From Eustoma russellianum (taxonomy: Eukaryota; Streptophyta; Magnoliopsida; Gentianales; Gentianaceae): a DNA stretch of 64,000 nucleotides. Position 1 is the first letter of the stretch, and every line of letters begins with the position of its first letter. Under the pieces are notes generated by a model that saw only the letters and a list, made by a program, of their open reading frames with translations, was not told the DNA's origin and did no database searches. A program made the position numbers and the translations under genes. The stretch lies in NCBI GenBank assembly GCA_036186865.1, contig AP025054.1, forward strand, positions 17,519,455-17,583,454, given 5' to 3'. Shown here one piece after another: positions 22,021 to 34,276 of this stretch.

Positions 22021-22353
22021 TGATGAGGCCTACCCAAGCCAAGAACAGTCCACACTTGATACTATGCCAATACAAGACAAGGGCCCCTAACAAGAAGCAT
22101 GGCAAGGAAACTGATGCATGAGGTAGGCACCTTTCTGCATAAACATGTGGAGGATGAACCAAATGAAGAAAACGTTCATTGGGTCCATTCAGTGCAAGCA
22201 TTGATATACTTCATGTACAAAGTTTGTAATATATTAGTAAACTTAAGAGTGATGGTTACATTTCCTTTTAGTTATCTTTCTTTTCTTAATGAAGTGTTGT
22301 AATATAGTCTAGATATGTTCTAGGAAGTTGTGTATGTTGTTTTGTATGTGTTT
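22021..22353 (+). repeat. Element K 3' LTR, truncated (family 2, diverged)
   Basis: Only about the first 330 bp remain. It resembles the F LTR (CCAAGCCAAGAA, then AAGAAGCATGGC, then CATGAGGTAGGCACC), including the G-P-x-T-R-S-M-A coding tail, now disrupted. It is cut at about 22353, where family-1 pol of J begins within a shared TGACC. Confidence 0.78.
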
Positions 22354-23558
22354 GACCATGATTTCGGCACCATTTTCAAGGCATGTAAAGAGGCACCATT
22401 TGGAAAATTATACATACATGAGGGATACCTTTTTCAAAGAACATAAGTTGTATGTTCTCCAATCATCCCTACGAGAAGCATTGACTAGAGAAGCCATTGG
22501 GGAGGGTTAATGGGTCATTTCGGAGTGTTCAAAACCCTTGAAACCCTTTCTATTGGCCACACATGCGCGTAGATGTTGAGAGGTTATGTGGTAGTTGCAT
22601 CACTTGCAAACAAGCAAAATTCAAGTCCCAACCACATGGCCTATACATGCCCTTACCCGTCCCTGATTCCCCTTGGATTGGCATTTCCATGGACTTTGTT
22701 TTAGGACTTCCTGGGTCTCGAGGAGGACGCGATAGCATTTATGTTGTGGTAGATCAATTTTCAAAGATGGCACATTTCATTGCATGTAGGAAAGTTGATG
22801 ATGCCACACATGTTGCTGACTTATTCTTTAAAGAAATTGTGAGATTGCATGGCATGCCACGTACCATTGTAAGTGATAGAGATACGAAATTTCTTAGTCA
22901 TTTTTGGAGTGTTTTGTGGGCTAAACTCGGTACGCAATTGTTGTTTTCTACCACTGCTCACCCACAAACTGATGGACTAACTGAAGCAGTTAATCGTACT
23001 CTTTCTCAACTTCTGTGTGCCATTTTGCAAAAACATCTTAAACATTGGGAAGATTGTTTACCATATATCGAATTTGCATACAATAGGAGTGTCCATCACG
23101 GTACATTGCATAGCCCATTTGAAATCGTGTATGGGTTTAACCCCTTGTCTCCCCTTGATTTGATCCCTATTCCCTTGCATGAATGTTCAAGTCTTGATGG
23201 TAAACAAAAAACGGAAAAGATAAAGAAACTGCATGAACACGATAAAACACAACTTGAAAAGAAAAACAAAGCTTATGAAAGACGAGCTAAAAAAATCGAA
23301 AACGAGTTGTGTTTAAACCTGGTGATTTAGTGTGGTTACATTTACGCAAAGAAAGATTTCCCAATGAGCGAAAGTCAAAACTGTTACCTAGAGGAGATGG
23401 ACCTTTCAAAGTTTTGAAACGCATAGGTGACATTGCATACATCCTTGATCTTTCTTAAAGGTATGGTTCTATTTCGCCTACTTTTAATGTGGCTGACCTC
23501 ACCCCTTTCACTAATGACCTTTTTGATTCGAGGACGGATCCTCTTAAGGAGGGGGGAT
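22354..23558 (+). pseudogene. Element J pol remnant (family-1 gypsy): integrase
   Basis: It is truncated at its 5' end and begins in the RNase H-integrase linker. The integrase zinc-region Cys pair (C-I-T-C) and the core run in one 255-codon frame (22563-23330) holding SMDFVLGLPGSRGG, VSDRDTKF, HPQTDG and AYNRSVHHGT. Later frameshifts occur near 23320 and 23456. In the polypurine tract the G run puts the frame out of register, so the CR-like tail is lost. It is close in sequence to E's integrase. The upstream domains are absent. Confidence 0.88.
23546..23558 (+). other. Element J polypurine tract
   Basis: AAGGAGGGGGGAT directly precedes the LTR at 23559. Confidence 0.85.
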
Positions 23559-24663
23559 TGATGAGGATCAAGCATCTGATGAGGATCAAGGAGCCCATCA
23601 AGGGGTCAAGTGCCCTATTGCAAGAAGGAGGGCAAGAGAACTTTGTCATCAAGTTGCAACCTTCTTGTATAAGCATGTTCAAGATGAATCTAATGTTCCA
23701 TGGGTTCATTTCATTGAACCCACCCTTTGAGCGTTTATGAGTGTGCGTGTGTGTGCATTCTTTACTTTGAATTTTTCTTGTTTTCTTATGATCAATGTTT
23801 TATGTGTTTGCTTTGTAGGTAAATTAAGTACATGAAAGATTCAAATGAAATGGAGGCCCAAAAAGAACATGATAGGCGTGTGTTGCAAAAGAATGAGACA
23901 AAAGGAATGTTGTCTTGAAAAGAATGTTTGTCTCCACAAAGACAAATTCAAATATATCCAAGATGGAATTCCTTTTCAAAATTGAACTCAAAATCATATC
24001 CAAGCAACAAAGAGGCCGGCCACTTAAGGTGCAAAGATGGATGATCAAATTGAATTTAAATTCAAAGTTAAACTTGAATTTAAATTCAATCATGATTTGA
24101 ATTCAAGTTTCAACCAATTTGAGGCTTACATTTGAAGAAGAATTCAGCCATTATCTTCAACCAACTTACACGCCATCTTGGAGGAAAAGAAGGATCAATG
24201 CCAATTCAAATTGAATCCAAGTTTGAATTCAAATTCAAACTCAATTTTGAATTCAAATTTCAACCATCTTTTGAATTCAACCCCAGCCATATTATCATCA
24301 TCAAATCAGATTTCAAGACATCTCTTAGACATCTTGAACACGGCTGGAAGGAGTGAGAAAGGATAGTCAACAACCAAATTCAAAGTGCACTCAAATTCAA
24401 ACTTAACTTGAATTCAAACTTCACCAAACTTTTGAATTCAAGTTCAAGCACCTCCTACTCATCAAATCAGCTCCTCCAAGACATCATTTGGTCCTCATAC
24501 ACGGCTGGATATATTGAAGATATCACCTTGCAAGATTTTCAGATTTTAGCTAGAATTTGTTTTAGTTTTAAATTCAAACAATTGTCAATTTTTAAACATT
24601 GTTAGCTAGCTTATTTGAAATCATCTCTATTCATCTTAAGGCTGATAGGGACGACTTGTAGGC

Positions 24664-24671
24664 TATAAATA
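24664..24671 (+). promoter_or_regulatory. TATA box of J/E LTR, disrupted by element F
   Basis: TATAAATA matches the other family-1 LTR promoters. The F target duplication (24669-24673) overlaps its end, so everything downstream of the box is now 31 kb away. Confidence 0.65.
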
Positions 24672-24673
24672 AG
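24669..24673 (+). repeat. Target site duplication of element F (left copy)
   Basis: ATAAG at 24669-24673 recurs at 55570-55574, directly after F's other terminus. Joining the flanks restores a continuous family-1 LTR. Confidence 0.9.
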
Positions 24674-26109
24674 TGATGCACAAACACTCACCTATTTTAG
24701 GACCTTTCTTCAACTCAATAAACCAGCTGCAACCAAGAAGGAAGGTGCAAAACATTCATAGAACACCAAACACTTCAACCTGTCCAGATTTCAGCAAGTA
24801 GATGAACTCTTCAGCAAATGACTTCAACTTGATTGAGCAAGCCTTAAACCCTCTCAAACAATATCCATCCCAAGCATATGAAGTGATACAATCAAGAATT
24901 AGTTCAGGTTTCTTGAAGGGAATCAAAGATTCAAGTTAAAAACTGAAATTCAGTTTTGGTGCAAAACTTGCAATATTTTTTTGTCTATTCAGATTCTCCT
25001 TCTTACAAACGTACTAAGCTAGTTTAAATAATCCAAGAAAGGCTTCTAAGGGAAGCTACAAATGTTTGGGTTCCAATAGGAGCAAAGAAAGAAAATTAAA
25101 CAAAGTGCAACTTGGAAAAAGTTTGACAACTTCAGCAATTGTCTTATCGGCTGAAACTTCTTTTTTGCTTTGCAAATTGTTTTGTCTTTGAATTTTGATT
25201 GGACCAGCTTCTCCTTGATTTGGAATATTATATAGGATGTCCTTGATGAGTTGGAGTGGCCCCTTGCAGCTGATTGGTTGAAAAGGCTGCTTGAAAAGTC
25301 AAGAAGCTGAAATCTGTCCAGTTTTGAGCAGTTTTTTGTTTTGAATTATAACATAACCGTCCAGTCCGAATTAGCTCTTCAACTTCGAATAAGAATTGTA
25401 GATCCTTTTCTGTAGATTGTTTAGACACCATAATGACATCGTTTGGATCTAGGATGAGTGAGTTATGCCCGTTTGAAGTTGACTTGCTTGCAGATGTGGA
25501 CCTTTGGAAGCAGGTGACTAAGCAACCAGCTTGTTGCAACGATTGTGTAGCTTGATACAGACCTTTTTTGGGAAAGTGCTGAACATCAAAATTGTAGCTT
25601 TTCCTCTTATCTTTCACCTCCAACTAGAATCACATCAATTGAAGTTGTGGTTGATGAGTTATGGCTGAAATAATAAGAAGGTGTCATCCTGCCAGCTTGC
25701 CCTTTCAACTCAACATGGTGTTTGAACGTTTGGCCTTTGTTCAATCATTCTTCCTTGACCTAAAAACAACTCAAACACACACCAAACAACATATGCAACA
25801 TACTAGGACATGTCTTGGTTAGTTTACAACAATTTATAAAGGAAAGGAAGCTAAGCACTCAACAATATGAACAATACACACAAGACTATTTAACATATTA
25901 CAACATGATTCAAAAACTAAGTTAAAGCTTGTAGCAAATGGATCCACTGTAGGTTATCTTGACTTGGTTCATCCTCAACATGCTTGTAAAGGAAGGTTCC
26001 AACTTCATGCATCAATTTCTTGGCCATGCTTCTTGTTATAGGGCCTTTGTCTTGCATTGGCGTACCTCCCGCTGCAGTTAGTTCTTCTTGGCTTGGCTGG
26101 GGCTTATCA
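24674..26109 (-). repeat. Element F 3' LTR (family 2)
   Basis: 1436 bp. On the minus strand it runs from TGATAAGCCCC (at 26109) to GTGCATCA (at 24674). The segment near 25985-26080 encodes G-P-I-T-R-S-M-A-K-K-L in a frame that no longer connects to pol. A candidate TATA box is at 25228-25234. Confidence 0.93.
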
Positions 26110-28656
26110 TTCCCCCCTCTTGAAAAGGATTTGACCTCGAATCTGGATCAACACTAAATGGAGTAAGGTCAGCAACATTAAAAGTTTTAGAGACAGAACC
26201 ATACATTTCTTCAGGGATGTCAAGGACGTATGCGTTATCTCCAAGTCTTTGGACAACTTTGAATGTTCCATCGGCTCTTGGCATCAACTTTGATTTCCTT
26301 TCCTTAGGAAACCTTTCCTTCCATAAGTGTAACCAAAGGAAATCTCCAGGTTCAAATATAACAGCCTTACGGTTCTTGTTAGCTCTTTTGGCATACACTT
26401 TGTTTTTAGCTTCAAGTTGTGACTTAACCTTTTCATGCAAATCTTTGACAAGTTTAGCCTTACGTTCTCCATCAAGACTAACACGTTATGAATGGGAATG
26501 GGGACTAAGTCAAGTGGATATAAAGGGTTAAAGCCATAAACAACTTCAAAAGGAGAATGCAAAGTACCACTATGAACATTCCTATTGTATGCAAACTCAA
26601 TGAAAGCTAAACAATCTTCCCAATTCTTTAAGTTCTTTTGAATTATGACACGCAACAATTGTGACAAAGTCCTATTGACTACTTCCGTTTGTCCATCAGT
26701 TTGTGGGTGAGCAGTTGTCGAGAAAAGAAGTTTTGTACCAAGTCTACTCCATAGAACGCGCCAGAAGTGGCTTAAAAACTTTGTATCTCTATCGCTTACA
26801 ATGGTACGGGGCATGCCATGCAATCTTACAATTTCCTTAAAGAATAGGTCAGAAACATGTGTGGCATCATCCACCTTCTTGCACGCAATAAAATGTTCCA
26901 TCTTAGGAAATCTATCGACAATAACAAAGATGCTATCCTTACCAGTCTTGGACCTAGGCAATCCTAACACAAAGTCCATTGAAAGATCAGTCCAAGGTGA
27001 ATTTGAAACAGGTAAAGGAGTGTACAATCCATGATGTTGTGTTCTAGACTTATCTTGCTTGCAAGTAATACAACTAGTACATATATTTTCAACATTCACA
27101 CGCATGTGTGGCCAGAAGAAATGCTCCTTAAGCATCTCTAACGTCTTGAACGAGCCAAAATGACCCATCAAGCCTCCTCCATGAGCTTCCTTGATCAGAA
27201 ATTTCCTTTTTGAACACATTGGTATACACAACTTTTGTTCCTTAAACAAGAATCCTTCATGCAGATAGAACTTACAAAAGGGGATTCAAGATATGCTTTG
27301 TAAATGGAACTAAAGTCATGGTCAGACACATACAAATCAAAAAGGAAACTTGACCTGACCTTCTCTTGGTCCATCTCAATCCTTTTAGCACTGATCGCAA
27401 AACCTAGGAACACTACTTTCTCTAGACAGAATGAAGACTTCTTAAGGTTGGCATATAGTTGTTCCTTTTGCAACGTTTCAAACACAGTTCTCAAATGGAT
27501 AAGGTGTTCACTAATGGATTTGGAGTAGATAAGGATGTCATCAAAGTACACTACCACAAATTTCCCAATGAATTTCCTCAAGACCTCATTCATCAACCTC
27601 ATAAAGGTGCTAGGGGCATTAGTTAGGCCAAAGGGCATGACTAACCATTCGTACAATCCAAACTTAGTCTTGAAGGCTGTTTCCCATTCATCTCCTTCCC
27701 TAATTCTTACTTGGAAGTATCCTTGCTTAAGATCTACTTTGGTAGAGTATCTAGACCCATGTAACATGTCCAACATATCATCTAACCTAGGAATAGGGTA
27801 TCTATACTTCACAGTAATCTTATTGATTGCTCTACAATCGGTGCACGTCCTCCAAGTTCCATCTTTCTTAGGGACAACTATCACATGTATGGCACAAGGG
27901 CTCATACTCTCTCTCACCTTACCTTGGTCTAAGAGTTCCTCAACTTTTCTTTGGTTCTCCTTAGTTTCCTCTGTATTGGCTCTATAAGCAGGCCTATTGG
28001 GTAGGACAGCTCCTGGAATGAAATCTATTTGATGCTCAATGCCTCTTAGATGTGGTAAACCTTTGGGATCTCCTTCAGGGAACAAATTTGAAAACTCTTG
28101 GAGTAGCGAGGTGACTTCACTGGGCAAAGTAGAGGGTAAATCAGATGAAGAAAACAAGGTTTCTTTGTAAAGTAATATGTACACAGTTTTATTGGAATTG
28201 ATTGAGTGGAACACCTCACTTTGTGACGCAAAGAAAGCACTCTTCTTCTTATCCTTTTCCTCTGAAATGACGAGTTCTTTCCCCTTTGATTCAGCTTTGT
28301 CAGAACGAATGTTTTTAAGGAAGACTCTTTCCAATTCTTTTTCCTTTGGATCATTCCGACTTTTGGTCATTCTCTTTTGATCCTCAAACACCTTCTGCAG
28401 GGGTAGTGCGTGCATCTTAAACAGTTTGTTTTGGTGCCTAAAGGAATACCTATTTAAGTAGCCATCATATGTTACTTTGTTATCATATTGCCATGGCCTA
28501 CCTAACAAGATATGACTTGAATGCATAGGTGCCACATCACATAAGACCTCATCAGAATACCCACCAATTGATAAAGGAATCAAGACTTGTTTATTAACCT
28601 TAACTTCGCCACAATCATTAAGCCAAGTGAGTCTATAAGGATGTGAGTGATTGATT
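26078..28656 (-). pseudogene. Element F pol: protease end, RT, integrase; RNase H deleted
   Basis: Minus strand, from 28656: the protease C-terminal part, then RT with the intact Y-F-D-D-I-L-I-Y (about 27528-27553). A large internal deletion near 27350 joins the RT tail (EMDQEKVRS) directly to the pre-integrase linker (SDHDFSSIY), removing the RT connection and all of RNase H. Integrase follows in a second frame (26284-27249) with EAHGGGLMGHFG, SMDFVLGLPRSK, VSDRDTKF and HPQTDGQTE. A shift near 26440 leads to the C-terminal domain, which ends 11 codons inside the LTR (ISPSQAKKN then stop). It is non-functional because of the missing RNase H. Confidence 0.92.
26110..26122 (-). other. Element F polypurine tract
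   Basis: The minus strand reads CAAGAGGGGGGAA directly before TGATAAG. One base fewer than needed to read Q-E-G-G-N-D, so the CR-like tail in the LTR is out of frame. Confidence 0.85.
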
Positions 28657-29877
28657 GATGAGCTACAGCCTAACCTTGTGGATACAAACACTGACGATGA
28701 CACCTCAATGCCCCACACAGGTCCCATAACAAGGAGTATGGCTAAGAAGTTGTTACATTGTGTTGAATTATTTCTTTATAGGCATGAAGAGGATGAACCA
28801 AGCAAAGATGATGTCCATTGGGTTTATATGATACAAGCTATGATCTAGTTGTATCAAAAACGTGTTGTACATATCTTTAGTTGTTCTTTTTAATATTGTT
28901 GGTTGGTTAACCTTGTTTTAGGATAGTTTGTGTTGTATTATTGCCTTGCCTTTCAGGAACACGTACCTAGCTTGGAAATGCAATTAGAATCTGAATTTTT
29001 GTCCAAGAAAAGAGGTGACAAACAAGTAGCTTACAAACAAGGAGGTGATCTTACAAGCAAGGAGGTGACAAGCACTCATGTCAAACACAAGGCTTTGTCC
29101 TCCACGCAAATAATGAGCAAGACAAGTTGCTCCAAGCTTTAACCAATGAAAAGAAGTCTTGCAAATGTTCAAACCAATCAAAAACAAGCAAGGAGACAAC
29201 CAAGCAAGCTGCACAACAAATGAACCAATCAGATCCTTGTTGTTTGAAGGCTAGACCACGCAAGATTGCTTTGAAAATTCAAAGCCAAACTCACAACCAA
29301 TCAAAGCCTAATTCAAAGCAAGCTGCTCCAAGTATTATCCAATCAAATTGATCAAAGAAAGAAGGCTAAATCTAGCAAGGATTACACGGCAAAGCAACCA
29401 GATTTCTTGGAACCAAAAGTTGCTCAAACAAGTTCCAAGCAAGCATGTCATTTTTAGTCTAGTACTTTGTACTTTAAACTTTGTACTCTTGTAATTTTCG
29501 TAGGTTATAAGTAGCATAGGAATCAGAATGTAAAAAAAACAATTCAAACATATTTCAATCAGATTTTCCTTTAAGGAGTTCTCAACTTATTCTAGTTGAA
29601 GTTTAAGACCACTTACGGTTTTCTTCCAAGTTCATAGCCTAGAACTTGTTAGTATTCACTTCATTTTTGGTTTACAGCATCTTAGGGTCTCAATGAGGTT
29701 TTAGATGTGTTGGAATACCAAAGAGGAAGAGGTGTTGGTATAAATTGAGCCAAGAACAAACGGTTACAGTTCAAGGGGTGTCATTGTGATGTTCTTTGTC
29801 ATAGCTGAGGTTCAAATCAATTTGGAATAGGAGACAAAGTCCTTGGAACGTTTATCTAGCCTTCGTTTGGCTCATCA
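28657..29877 (+). repeat. Element H1 5' LTR (family 3)
   Basis: 1221 bp, TGATGAGC...GCTCATCA (8-bp inverted repeat ends). It carries the T-G-P-I-T-R-S-M-A-K-K-L coding segment near its 5' end (28720-28760). ORFs at 28930-29351 are LTR sequence, not genes. Confidence 0.95.
29506..29514 (+). promoter_or_regulatory. TATA box of H1 5' LTR
   Basis: TATAAGTAG lies 370 bp before the LTR end. The equivalent in H3 is the better consensus TATAAATAG (45192-45200). Confidence 0.55.
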
Positions 29878-29879
29878 AT

Positions 29880-29891
29880 TGGTATCAGTGC
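29880..29891 (+). other. Element H1 primer binding site
   Basis: TGGTATCAGTGC, with one mismatch (T for A at position 10) to the site in H2 and H3, starts three bases after the LTR. Confidence 0.9.
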
Positions 29892-31657
29892 TTTGGTTAG
29901 TCTTCTATTCATGTTTACATTGCTTAAACTTGCATATGCATGATGCTGCCCAAAACCGTTCGTTAAACTGTTTTGTTGTTCAATTAGATTCTGTTTATTT
30001 AGATAGTTAGTTCATGTTTTAAAGTGTTTATTAGGTAGTTTACAATAGTTTGGTAACTTAGTTTTAAGTAGCAAAACCAAAACACCACAAAAAAAGAACT
30101 TAGACTAGAGTGTGTTAGAATCTGATTGAGTAGCTTAAGTTAAGAACCGTGTGTAACCTGCTTGTACTTGTCCAATCTAGCTTAGAAATGTTCATTAGGT
30201 CCTAATCTAGAAGTTTAAATGGTAGTTTAGTTGAGTCCTTAAAACAGAAAACTTTGAACACAAAAATAGATTAGTTGATAGTTAGTTGGAATCAAGTTGT
30301 TAAATTCTATTTTTAGAAGTAGTGGAAAACTGTTTTTAGACGTTTTTAGTGCTGCCTTATTTAGCTTAGTTAGACTAGTTTACAAGATAGTTTTAAAGGT
30401 TTAGTTGGTTGTCTAGTTTAAAACAAGAAAACCAAAAACTAAAGAACAAAACAAGTAGTTTTAGTTAACTAAGTGTGCTGCCTAGTTTCTAGTGTTACAC
30501 GTTTGACAAGTAGAATATAAAGACTTGCATCTAGTAACACCTAGTTTAGAAACTGATTGCATCATACAAACAAAAACCAAACAAAAACAAAGTAGGATAG
30601 ATCACCTAAAAACAAAACAAAACAAGCTAGCTAGTTTGCATCAAAGCTGATTTCTGTTAGTTGATATAGTAATCAGCCTTATAAATTGCATTTAGAAACA
30701 ACTAAGTTGCATTTAGCTATCTTAAGATTAGTTAGATCATTTGCATCAAAAACAGAAAAGGAAAAAAAGGACAAACTGCCCAAAACCGTGTGGTTTAGAA
30801 CAAGCTTTTAAAGCTCATTTGAAATCTTGGTGAATGCTAATAGCTTTATCTTTTTGTTGATTTCAATTGTTTCAAACAACTTGTTGGACTTAGATACATT
30901 CTGAAAGTTAGGAATTGTTTAAGCCCACACTATTAAAGAGCTATCCAATTGTTGTTTTAGATCAATTTCTGAACTTACCTTGCACTATATTCAATTTGAA
31001 CTTGTTGTAAATGTGAATTGAACTCTCACTACATAGTGTTTAGCCGTGTTGTGTACGAGGAACTTTCAAATTCCAAATACAACAAACCTTGTGCAATTAA
31101 AGGCTGTGAGCAATGTCTCATGTAGGCCGTGAGAAGTAGTCTCACAAAATCAAGCAAACCCCTCCAAAGAAAGAAAATTAAGCTTGATTGAGAAATACGC
31201 GAGAGAAAAGCCAATATTTGTCAACAAGTAAGAGGCAAGACAAGAGAGAATTGCACAAGAAAACCAAGTGAGGAAAAGCCCAAAAATAAACATTGCATAA
31301 AAGGAAAATTCCCGTGCAAAGCTCAAAAGAAAGAAAGTGCCCAAACCAAACCCCGAAGTGTTGTAGTTTTGAAATATTGAAAGTTTCTAAAGCAAACCCT
31401 TGCTGACACTTTGTTTGTGTGCTTTTACTTTCACTTCACTTCAATTGATAATTGCATATGCTGTAAAGTAATTGAGGGATTGTCTTAAACAACCCCGTAG
31501 ATTTTATTCAGCCCGAACAACAATTTGACTTCTGTGATTTTCTTGAATCTTTAGGAGAAATAGTCTAAATTGCTGTTTTGAATAATTGTCAACATAAAGT
31601 AGAGTATTTGCATCTTGTCAATATTTTAAATTGGTTTTTGAGATTGTCTTTTGAATC
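29892..31657 (+). other. Element H1 leader
   Basis: 1.77 kb without a gene, A/T-rich, with many TAGTTTAG- and AAAACAAA-like runs. It is homologous to the leaders of H2 (34277-35439, reversed) and H3 (45589-46557). Confidence 0.85.
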
Positions 31658-34276
31658 ATGGGTCCCCAACAGAAAGATAATGCACCATCCCCGTCCCCAT
31701 CTACTCTTGTCCCATCCCCAGTCCCTGTTACACTAGAGAATATACAGCAAACACTCACTTTCCTTGTTAATCAGTTTGGTTTAATGAGAAGTGACATAGA
31801 GGATAACAAACAAAGGATAAACAATGCAGAAAAGCCAACCTCATATCAAAAGGAACCTAGTATACCTTTTCAAGAAGGCACCTCTTATGGTAATGAGTCT
31901 CATGTTGAACGTAGAAAAGTCACATCACTTAGAGGTAGAGGTAGAGGTCGAGGTAGTAATGGTGGTCGTAGGAACATTTCTTTTGATGAGAGATTTGATT
32001 ATCTCCTTGAGTACAATGAAGAACACTATCCGGAAGAACGGTATGATGAACGTCAACCTGATAGAAATGAACATCTTGAAGAAGAGTTCATTACTACTAA
32101 ACTGACAATACCCTCCTTCCAAGGGAAAAGTGATCCTGAAACATATCTGCAATGGGAAACAAAAGTAGAACATATGTATTCTTGCACTAACTATTCTGAA
32201 TTGGCCAAAGTGCGGTATGCTACTTTTGAATTTGTAGATTATGCTTTACTCTGGTGGGAGCAATTGCAGAACACCCGGAGAAGAACAAGACAGCCCCCTG
32301 TTGTTACTTGGTCCGAGCTGAAACAAGAGATGAGGAAGAGATTCATATCTCCTTCCTATGAAAGAAGCATTTTCTAGAAATTGCAACAACTTTCTCAAGG
32401 TAATAGATCTGTTGATGAATTTTATAAAGAATTAGAACATCTGCTTACCAGGGCTAACATAGAAGAAGTTGAGGAAGCCACAATGGCTAGATTTATAGCT
32501 GGCTTGAACAAAGAGATTGCATTCAAAGTGGAACTTACACCTTACTCTGATCTGGCTTCTATGGTTCACATTGCTGAGAAAGTGGAAAGACAATTGAAGG
32601 TAAAAACTTATAACCCTTCTTTTCGGACTAATCCTTTGAGTTTTCCTAGAACACAGCCCAGGACGCCTTTCCGTCCACAACAAGGTCAAGGCCGTGGATT
32701 CCAAGGAAAATCAACCCAGAACATCCAAAATCGTCCAAAGTTTCCAATCACTGATAAAGGCAAAACCAAGGTGGAAGGTACGCCTAATGTTAAGACTCGT
32801 GATATACAATGTTTTAAATGCTTAGGAAAAGGTCATTTTGCTAATCGATGTCCCAACCCTAAACGCATCATGTTTATTGAAGAGTCTAATGAGTATTATT
32901 CTTAGGAAGAATTGGAAGAGAGTGAGGAAAACAATGAAAATGAACAAACATGTGAGGAAGAAGAAGAGATTAGTGAAGAGACTAATGAGTGTGAAACAAA
33001 AGAGTTCTTAGTTGTCAGTCGAGCTCTAAGTGCCCATATTAAAACTGAAGAACCTGACATACAAAGAGAGAACATATTCCACATTCATTGTATGGTTAAA
33101 AAGAAAGTCTGCACTTTAATCATTGACTCCGGTTCATGTACCAATGTGGTAAGTTTTGAACTTGTTAGGAAACTTGAGTTACCTTTAATTAATCACCCTC
33201 ATCCTTATAGACTTACGTGGCTTAATGAGTGTGGTGAAGTTAAAGTAACAAAGCAAGTCCTAGTTTCTTTATCAATTGGTGGGTATTTTGCTGAGGTGTT
33301 ATGTGATGCAAGTCATATCTTATTAGGTAGACCATGGCAATTTGACAACAAGGTTACTTATGATGGTTATCTGAATAGATATTCCTTTAGGCATAACAAC
33401 AAGCTGTTCAAATTAAATGCCTTGCCCCCACAAAAAGTCTTTGAGGATCAACAACGAATGTTAAAAAGCCATAATGATCCAAAAGAAAAGGAATTGGAAA
33501 GGATTTTCATCAAGGAAAACCAACTGAAAAGTTCACATCTTAAAATTGAACCGAAAGAAATCAAAGTTTCTGCCGAACCATCTCTAAAGAAAAGCGCATT
33601 CTTTGCATCTCAAAGTGAGGTATTCCATGCTATCAATTCAAAGAAAACTGTTTATATCTTGCTTTACAAAGAAACTCTGTTCTCTTCATCTGAAATACCA
33701 TCTACTTTACCAAGTGAAGTTGCATCTTTACTTCAAGAATTTTCTAGCTTGTTTCCTGAAGGAGATCCCCCAGGTTTACCACCTCTAAGAGGCATTGAGC
33801 ATCAAATAGATTTCGTTCCAGGAGCTGTTCTACCAAACAGACCTGCCTATAGAGCCAATCCAGAGGAAACTAAGGAAATCCAAAAGCAAGTTGAGGAACT
33901 ATTGACCCAAGGTAAAGTAAAAGAGAGTATAAGTCCTTGTGATGTTCCTGTTATCATTGTCCCTAAGAAAGATGGAACTTGGAGAATGTGTATAGATTGT
34001 AGAGCCATCAATAAGATCACTGCGGAGTATAGATACCCTATTCCTAGGTTGGATGACATGTTGGATATGTTGTATGGGTCTAGGTACTTTAGCAAAGTAG
34101 ATCTTAAACAACGTTATTTCCAAGTGAGAATTAGGGAAGGTGATGAATGGAAAACTGCCTTTAAGACTAAATTTGGATTGTACGAATGGTTAGTTATGCC
34201 CTTTGGTTTAACCAACGCCCCTAGTACTTTCATGAGGTTAATGAATGAGGTCTTAAGGAAATTCATAGGGAAATAT
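31658..34276 (+). pseudogene. Element H1 gag, protease and N-terminal reverse transcriptase
   Basis: It starts at MGPQQKDNAP. Frame is continuous to 34276 apart from two in-frame TAG stops. The one at 32375-32377 replaces Gln in Y-E-R-S-I-F-[stop]-K-L-Q. The one at 32903-32905 lies in the acidic linker after the zinc knuckle. Gag core has TYLQWETKVEHMYSC; the zinc knuckle is C-F-K-C-L-G-K-G-H-F-A-N-R-C (about 32810-32850). Protease has intact I-D-S-G-S-C (about 33120). RT runs from EIQKQVEELL through LVMPFGLTNAPSTFMRLMNEV and stops just before the catalytic Y-F-D-D block, where H2 begins. About 280 bp of RT are missing between here and 42045. Confidence 0.92.

Larger units (their letters stand above)
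23559..24673 (+). repeat. Shared J/E LTR, left part (interrupted by element F)
   Basis: This is the first 1115 bp of a family-1 LTR: J pol and a polypurine tract lie directly upstream. The remaining 341 bp are at 55575-55915 and lead into E's primer site and leader. It shares TGAGTGTGCGTGTGTGTGC with E's 3' LTR (63945-63963), so it belongs with E. It ends at the TSD ATAAG, inside the TATA-box region. Confidence 0.88.

Noticed and set aside
28657..28727. Extension of F's pol ORF upstream of 28656
   Set aside because: The extra codons read antisense through H1's LTR across an insertion junction; they are not part of F.
29127..29351. ORFs around 28930-29351 and 49389-49810 as candidate small host genes
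   Set aside because: They lie wholly within the two H1 LTRs and are duplicated only because the LTRs are.
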